Assembly: GCA_035627375.1 (NCBI GenBank)
Contig: DASPLX010000046.1
Span: 74,276-138,275, forward strand
DNA length: 64,000 nt
Direction: 5' to 3'
Origin: DASPLX01 sp035627375
Lineage (GTDB): Bacteria; Pseudomonadota; Gammaproteobacteria; Burkholderiales; Burkholderiaceae_D
The position numbers and the translations under genes are program-made. This document shows, piece after piece, positions 59,004-64,000 of the stretch. The stretch's first letter is position 1, and every line of letters begins with the position of its first letter. The notes beneath the pieces are model-generated. The model was not told the origin of the DNA and did not search any database. It was given only the letters and a program-made list of their open reading frames with translations.

Positions 59004-60353
59004 ATGACGCTGCGACAAAAGCTCATCCTGTTCGCGATCACTCCGCTGATCCTTGCCCTATGCGCGATTGCCTTCGCGGTCTGGCATCAGGCGACAAAGC
59101 TCGCGATGCAGCAGCGAACCTCGACCGAGGCCGCATACCTGGCAAGCAAGGAAGCAGAACTGACGCACTACGTGACGATGGCAAAACGTTCGATCGCGCA
59201 TTTGTACGATTCCGATCGCAACGATGAGGCGACACGCAACGAAGCCAAGGCAATCCTGGCGAAGCTCGACTATGGTGACGACGGCTATTTTTTCATCTAT
59301 GACCTGCAAGGCAACAACCTCATGCATCCGCGCCTGCCCGCGTTGGTAGGCCGCAATCTGTGGGATTTGAAAGACCCGAACGGCAGTCCGACGATACAGC
59401 ACCTGATTACGCGCGCGCGCAATGGAGGCGGTTTCGAGCGCTATCTTTGGCAAAAGCCGTCGACCGGCAAGATGTCGCCCAAGCTCGGCTATGTCGTCAT
59501 GCTTGAGAAATGGGGATGGATGCTCGGGACCGGCATCTATCTCGATGATGTCGATGCCGCGCTCGCGCGGCTCGATGCACAGAGTTCAAGCAATATCTAC
59601 GGCACCATGCTCTGGATCGCGGGCATCGCGATCGCGGGCGCCCTGCTCATCGCCCTTTCCGGGCTTGCGCTCAACATCAGCGAGTATCGCGTGGCCGACG
59701 CCAAGCTGCGCGTGCTCGCCCAGCGCGTGGTGCGCTCCCAGGAAGACGAGCGCGCCAGGCTGTCGCGCGACCTGCATGACGGCATCAGCCAGTGGCTGGT
59801 GTCGATCAAGCTGCAGATCGAATCGGGCATCGCGAAACTCGACGCCCGGCAGACTGATGCCGCACGCCATTCTTTCGACAGGGCTGCATCCCAACTCAAC
59901 GATGTATTGAGCGAAGTGCGGCGCATTTCGCATGATTTGCGTCCGGCGCTGCTGGATGATCTCGGCCTTGCCGTTGCACTCGATCATTTGACGCGGGAAT
60001 TCGCCGCCTCGACCGGCATTCCGGCAAATTTCGCGACCCAAGGTGTCTGCGACGGCCTGAGCGACGTCGGAAATACGGTGCTCTTTCGAATTGCCCAGGA
60101 AGCATTGACCAATATTCAACGTCACGCCAAGGCCACTGCGGTTCGCATTCGCCTGATCGGCGACGTGGATTCGGTCAGATTGAGCATCGTCGACAATGGA
60201 GCGGGCTTCGACATCGCCAGCGTCGCGCAACATCCGAAACGCGGTATCGGCTTGCGCAACATGCATGAACGCCTCGATGCGATCGGCGGCAAGTTGCATT
60301 TGGTATCATCCCCGGAAGGCACCGACGTCACCGCGGTGCTGCAACGCTCCTGA
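59004..60353 (+). CDS. sensor histidine kinase with single-Cache domain (NarX/UhpB-type kinase)
   Basis: 449 residues. A membrane helix (residues 7-29) precedes a periplasmic Cache-type region (about 35-185; DDGYFFIYDLQGNNLMHPRL, LVGRNLWDLKDPNG). A second membrane helix lies near 198-220. The HisKA_3 domain has the phospho-His in LSRDLHDGISQWL (near residue 257), then HATPase boxes NIQRHAKA and DNGAGFD and GIGLRNMHERL. The Cache domain may bind a small ligand. The partner LuxR-type regulator starts seven bases after its stop, so it forms a two-component pair. Confidence 0.92.
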   Translation: MTLRQKLILFAITPLILALCAIAFAVWHQATKLAMQQRTSTEAAYLASKEAELTHYVTMAKRSIAHLYDSDRNDEATRNEAKAILAKLDYGDDGYFFIYDLQGNNLMHPRLPALVGRNLWDLKDPNGSPTIQHLITRARNGGGFERYLWQKPSTGKMSPKLGYVVMLEKWGWMLGTGIYLDDVDAALARLDAQSSSNIYGTMLWIAGIAIAGALLIALSGLALNISEYRVADAKLRVLAQRVVRSQEDERARLSRDLHDGISQWLVSIKLQIESGIAKLDARQTDAARHSFDRAASQLNDVLSEVRRISHDLRPALLDDLGLAVALDHLTREFAASTGIPANFATQGVCDGLSDVGNTVLFRIAQEALTNIQRHAKATAVRIRLIGDVDSVRLSIVDNGAGFDIASVAQHPKRGIGLRNMHERLDAIGGKLHLVSSPEGTDVTAVLQRS

Positions 60354-60360
60354 ATCCGCC

Positions 60361-60990
60361 ATGTCCGATCCGGTCCATATCCGCATTTTGCTTGTCGACG
60401 ATCATCCGCTCGTGCGCGACGGATTGCGGGCGCGGCTCGAGAGCATTCCGCACTTCACGATCGTGGCGGAGGCAGGCAACGCCGAGGACGCGCTTCAGCA
60501 CGCATCGGCGCGTGGAATCGATCTGGCGCTGATGGACATCAATATGGCAGGCATGAACGGCCTCGAATTGACCGCGCGCTTCCACGCCCAGCATCCGGAA
60601 ATTGCCGTCCTCATGCTGTCGATGCACGACAAGGCTGAGTATGTCACGCAAGCCATCCAGGCCGGCGCGCGGGGTTATGTGCTCAAGGATGCGCCCGCGA
60701 CCGACATCATTGCTGCGATCGATACCGTCATGTCGGGCGGCATTTACTACAGTGCCGGACTGGCAAAGCAACTGGCGCGCCCGATAGCGCCGGTACAGCT
60801 TCTGACGCCGCGCGAACGCGAAGTCCTGGAATGCATCGCGACCGGCAAATCGAACAAGCACATCGCGCGCGAACTCGATCTGAGCGTACGCACCGTCGAG
60901 ACCCATCGCCTCAATATCAAGCGCAAGCTCGGCATCGAAGGCCAGGCGGACCTGATCCGGTTCGCGCTGGCGCATTCGAGCACCCGCTAA
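60361..60990 (+). CDS. response regulator, NarL/LuxR family
   Basis: 209 residues. The receiver domain has DDH near residues 13-15 (RILLVDDHPLVRDGL) and the phospho-Asp near D59 in LALMDINMAGMNGL. A LuxR-type helix-turn-helix follows (LTPREREVLECIATGKSNKH, then LDLSVRTVETHRLNIKRKLG). The start ATG at 60361 gives MSDPVHIRILL. It is coupled to the upstream Cache kinase. An operator is not visible. A terminator follows at 61007-61028. Confidence 0.93.
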   Translation: MSDPVHIRILLVDDHPLVRDGLRARLESIPHFTIVAEAGNAEDALQHASARGIDLALMDINMAGMNGLELTARFHAQHPEIAVLMLSMHDKAEYVTQAIQAGARGYVLKDAPATDIIAAIDTVMSGGIYYSAGLAKQLARPIAPVQLLTPREREVLECIATGKSNKHIARELDLSVRTVETHRLNIKRKLGIEGQADLIRFALAHSSTR

Positions 60991-61006
60991 GCTGCCGTCA
61001 AAGAAA

Positions 61007-61028
61007 AAGCCGGGCCATGGCCCGGCTT
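61007..61028. terminator. hairpin between the NarL-type regulator and icd
   Basis: AAGCCGGGCC (61007-61016) pairs with GGCCCGGCTT (61019-61028) with a two-base centre. Pyrimidine-rich TCTTCCC follows on the plus strand and TTTTTCTTT on the minus strand, so it may terminate both genes. Confidence 0.75.
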
Positions 61029-61049
61029 CTTCCCGCAAAATAGCGTTAC

Positions 61050-62303
<1,254 letters not shown>

Positions 62304-62382
62304 CGTAATCTCCGGAATGTGGACGGAAAGACAGGCAGTTTGCGCCAAGCACAACCAAACGGCAAGGCAGGAATTCGTTCAA

Positions 62383-62396
62383 GTCTTATATAAGAC
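62383..62396. promoter_or_regulatory. palindrome GTCTTATATAAGAC upstream of icd
   Basis: A perfect 14-bp palindrome between icd and rluE. On the minus strand a -10-like CATAAT (62419-62414) puts the likely start near 62407, so the palindrome would lie at about +11 to +24, a good place for a repressor. I do not assign the regulator. It is the only exact copy I found in the window. Confidence 0.6.
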
Positions 62397-62520
62397 AGAA
62401 GACTCAATTTCGTATTATGCACTACAATTTTACAAGACGCCATTGTTTTCCGGCCGCGGCTGACGCTGCTTGACTTGCCGGACAAGTCGCCACTTTCGAA
62501 ACTCCGTTTTCGCCCCCACC

Positions 62521-63081
62521 ATGCCACTCATCCTCTTCAACAAGCCGTTCCAGGTCATGTGCCAGTTTTCCAGCCACGAGACCCGCGAAACGCTCGCCCG
62601 CTACATCGATGTACCGAACATATATCCAGCCGGGCGGCTCGATGCCGATAGCGAAGGACTGGTTCTCCTGACCGACGACGGCAAGCTGCAGCATGCGATC
62701 AGCCACCCGCAGCGCAAGCAGCCGAAGACGTACATCGTGCAGGTGGAAGGCATGCCGGATGCCGCACAACTCGAGCGCCTCGCCGGTCCGCTCGACCTCG
62801 GCGATTTCGTGTCGCAAAAGTGCGAAGTCAAGCGTATCGCCGCGCCGGATTGGCTCTGGCCGCGCAATCCGCCGATTCGCGAGCGAGCGAATATTCCGAC
62901 CACCTGGCTCGCGATTACGCTTTCGGAGGGAAAGAATCGGCAAGTCCGCCGCATGACCGCTGCCGTCGGCTTGCCGACGCTGCGCCTCGTGCGGATCGCC
63001 ATAGGACCTTTTTCGCTGCAGAGCCATCCGTTGTGGCCGGGCGAATGGCGGGAAGTCGATCCCGCCTTGCTCGAGCGCTAG
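62521..63081 (+). CDS. rluE: 23S rRNA pseudouridine synthase, RluE-like
   Basis: 186 residues from the ATG at 62521, giving MPLILFNKPFQVMCQFSSHE. The catalytic Asp lies in PAGRLDADSEGLVLLTDDGK and the family ending GKNRQVRRMTAAVGLPTLRL is present. No S4 domain is present, as in RluE, which acts at pseudouridine 2457. The length matches. Its stop overlaps the convergent HupE-like gene stop (CTAG). Confidence 0.9.
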   Translation: MPLILFNKPFQVMCQFSSHETRETLARYIDVPNIYPAGRLDADSEGLVLLTDDGKLQHAISHPQRKQPKTYIVQVEGMPDAAQLERLAGPLDLGDFVSQKCEVKRIAAPDWLWPRNPPIRERANIPTTWLAITLSEGKNRQVRRMTAAVGLPTLRLVRIAIGPFSLQSHPLWPGEWREVDPALLER

Positions 63082-64000
63082 AACGGCAGCAGCTTCATAT
63101 CGAATGCCCGCTCTGCAAGCCAGACCGCGGCCAGGATGGCGATCACGATGGAACCGGCAAACAGGATGAAGCGCCGATAGAACCGCGTGTGGCGCAACAG
63201 GAAAGCAAGCGGCAAGAAGAGGGAGACGATCGCCAACTGCCCCGCCTCGACGCCGAGGTTGAAGCCGACCAACGCGAGAATCAATGCGTCACGCGGCAGG
63301 CCGAGATCTTCCAGCACGCTGGCAAAGCCGAAGCCGTGGATCAAGCCGAAGACAAACGCCATCATCCAGCGCCGTTCGCGGAACAGTGGATAGATATTGT
63401 TGAGCGCCGCGATCACGACCGATGCGGCGATCGTCGATTCCACCCAACGCGACGGCAGGCTGACGATGCCGAGCGTCGCCAGGCTCAAGGTAATCGAATG
63501 CGCGGCGGTAAATGCCGTAACGATCTTGAACACGTTCCAGAACGCCGGCCGAAACGCGGCGACCGCCTGCCAATCTCTTTCCTCGCGATAGACGACCGCC
63601 GGCAGGAGGAGCGCCAACAGGAACAGGATGTGATCGAAGCCGATCCAGATATGCCAGATGCCCTCGCGACCGTAATCGAGAAACTGGGCAAGCCCGCCCG
63701 TTTTCTCCAGCTTGAATTGGCGGGCCGGGGTCTCCGCACTGAAGATTCCGGTAGTCGTGGCGCCAGCGTATTCGAGCCGCAGCAAGCCCTTGTGCTGAGG
63801 ATCGATATCGAAGAACAGGCTGTAGCGAGCATCGAGCGTCTCGATCGCGGCCGGACATTGCGCCTTGAACCGCAACACGGCATAGGCGCCGTCGGTATGA
63901 TCGTCGATCAAATGCGCAGCCACCCGCGCCGGGCAAGGCTTGCCCGCCGCCGACAATTGAAGGCGCGCCATCGCATAGGCGGCGATTTCGGACTGTCTGG
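63078..64000 (-). CDS. HupE/UreJ_2-family membrane protein (5' end cut by window edge)
   Basis: At least 307 codons lie inside the window and the frame stays open at base 64000, so the true start lies beyond it (an in-frame ATG at 63971 is probably internal). The N-terminal part is soluble/periplasmic-like (KPCPARVAAHLIDDHTDGAY). The C-terminal part has about six membrane helices with HIWIGFDHILFLLALLLPAV, AHSITLSLATLGIVSLPSRW, and VFGLIHGFGFASVLEDLGLP. His and Asp in these helices fit the HupE/UreJ_2 nickel or metal permease fold. The substrate is unknown. It is convergent with rluE. Confidence 0.85.
   Translation of the reverse strand, partial: RQSEIAAYAMARLQLSAAGKPCPARVAAHLIDDHTDGAYAVLRFKAQCPAAIETLDARYSLFFDIDPQHKGLLRLEYAGATTTGIFSAETPARQFKLEKTGGLAQFLDYGREGIWHIWIGFDHILFLLALLLPAVVYREERDWQAVAAFRPAFWNVFKIVTAFTAAHSITLSLATLGIVSLPSRWVESTIAASVVIAALNNIYPLFRERRWMMAFVFGLIHGFGFASVLEDLGLPRDALILALVGFNLGVEAGQLAIVSLFLPLAFLLRHTRFYRRFILFAGSIVIAILAAVWLAERAFDMKLLPF

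Overview
The window comes from a GC-rich betaproteobacterium, most likely of the order Burkholderiales and the family Oxalobacteraceae (Herbaspirillum/Noviherbaspirillum/Herminiimonas relatives). This rests on protein style and gene order: scpB-rluB, rimP-nusA-infB-rbfA-truB-typA, aat-bpt-pyrD, and the clpS/clpA, cspA, icd neighbourhood. Genes are dense and often overlap by ATGA-type junctions. I see no IS elements, prophage, CRISPR array, rRNA operon or plasmid functions. One tRNA is present, an initiator tRNA-fMet.

Layout. 1-320 is the 5' end of a NodU/CmcH-type carbamoyltransferase. 606-5922 holds an MscS channel, small envelope/stress proteins, a pirin-transporter pair with a divergent LysR regulator, and an unknown gene. 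6014-16601 is a split glycan-synthesis locus. A minus-strand operon (GT2, radical SAM/SPASM, GT4) and an Atm1-like ABC exporter face a plus-strand operon (GT4, SDR, GmhB-like phosphatase, GT9). An SRPBCC-Hsp20 fusion lies between them. 16608-23537 holds a cardiolipin-synthase-like lipoprotein, a hemerythrin, and three regulator-target sets with visible operators (ArsR/NIPSNAP/monooxygenase, MocR/PLP decarboxylase, and a VOC protein behind a LexA-like box). 23832-26284 encodes two orphan periplasmic binding proteins and a small exported protein. 26302-37988 is an envelope/stress region: YetF, two PRC-barrel paralogues, an 873-residue glycosyltransferase/FAD-enzyme fusion, GalU, a hybrid kinase facing an NtrC-type regulator, BON and Gly/Ser/Thr-repeat lipoproteins, an SDR and a small basic protein.

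From 38166 to the end the content is mainly housekeeping: DusA, an omega-amino-acid transaminase, TypA, the truB-rbfA-infB-nusA-rimP translation/transcription operon with a possible attenuating leader, RluB, ScpB, tRNA-fMet, a Nudix hydrolase, the N-degron enzymes Aat and Bpt, PyrD, ClpA/ClpS, a cold-shock protein, a NarL-type two-component system, Icd, RluE and a truncated HupE/UreJ-like membrane protein.

How the genes work together. The glycan operons plus GalU and the fusion protein suggest synthesis of one or more surface or exported glycans, possibly containing heptose and carbamoyl groups. Aat, Bpt, ClpS and ClpA together form almost a complete bacterial N-degron pathway within about 5.3 kb. 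The accessory part (1-38000) is rich in proteins linked to envelope stress. Several regulators have clear inverted or direct repeats at their own start sites, which give concrete, testable regulatory circuits. The best candidates for something undescribed are the SRPBCC-Hsp20 fusion, the glycosyltransferase/mutase-like fusion, the split glycan locus and the rimP leader. All functions are inferred from reading the sequence; no database search was possible.
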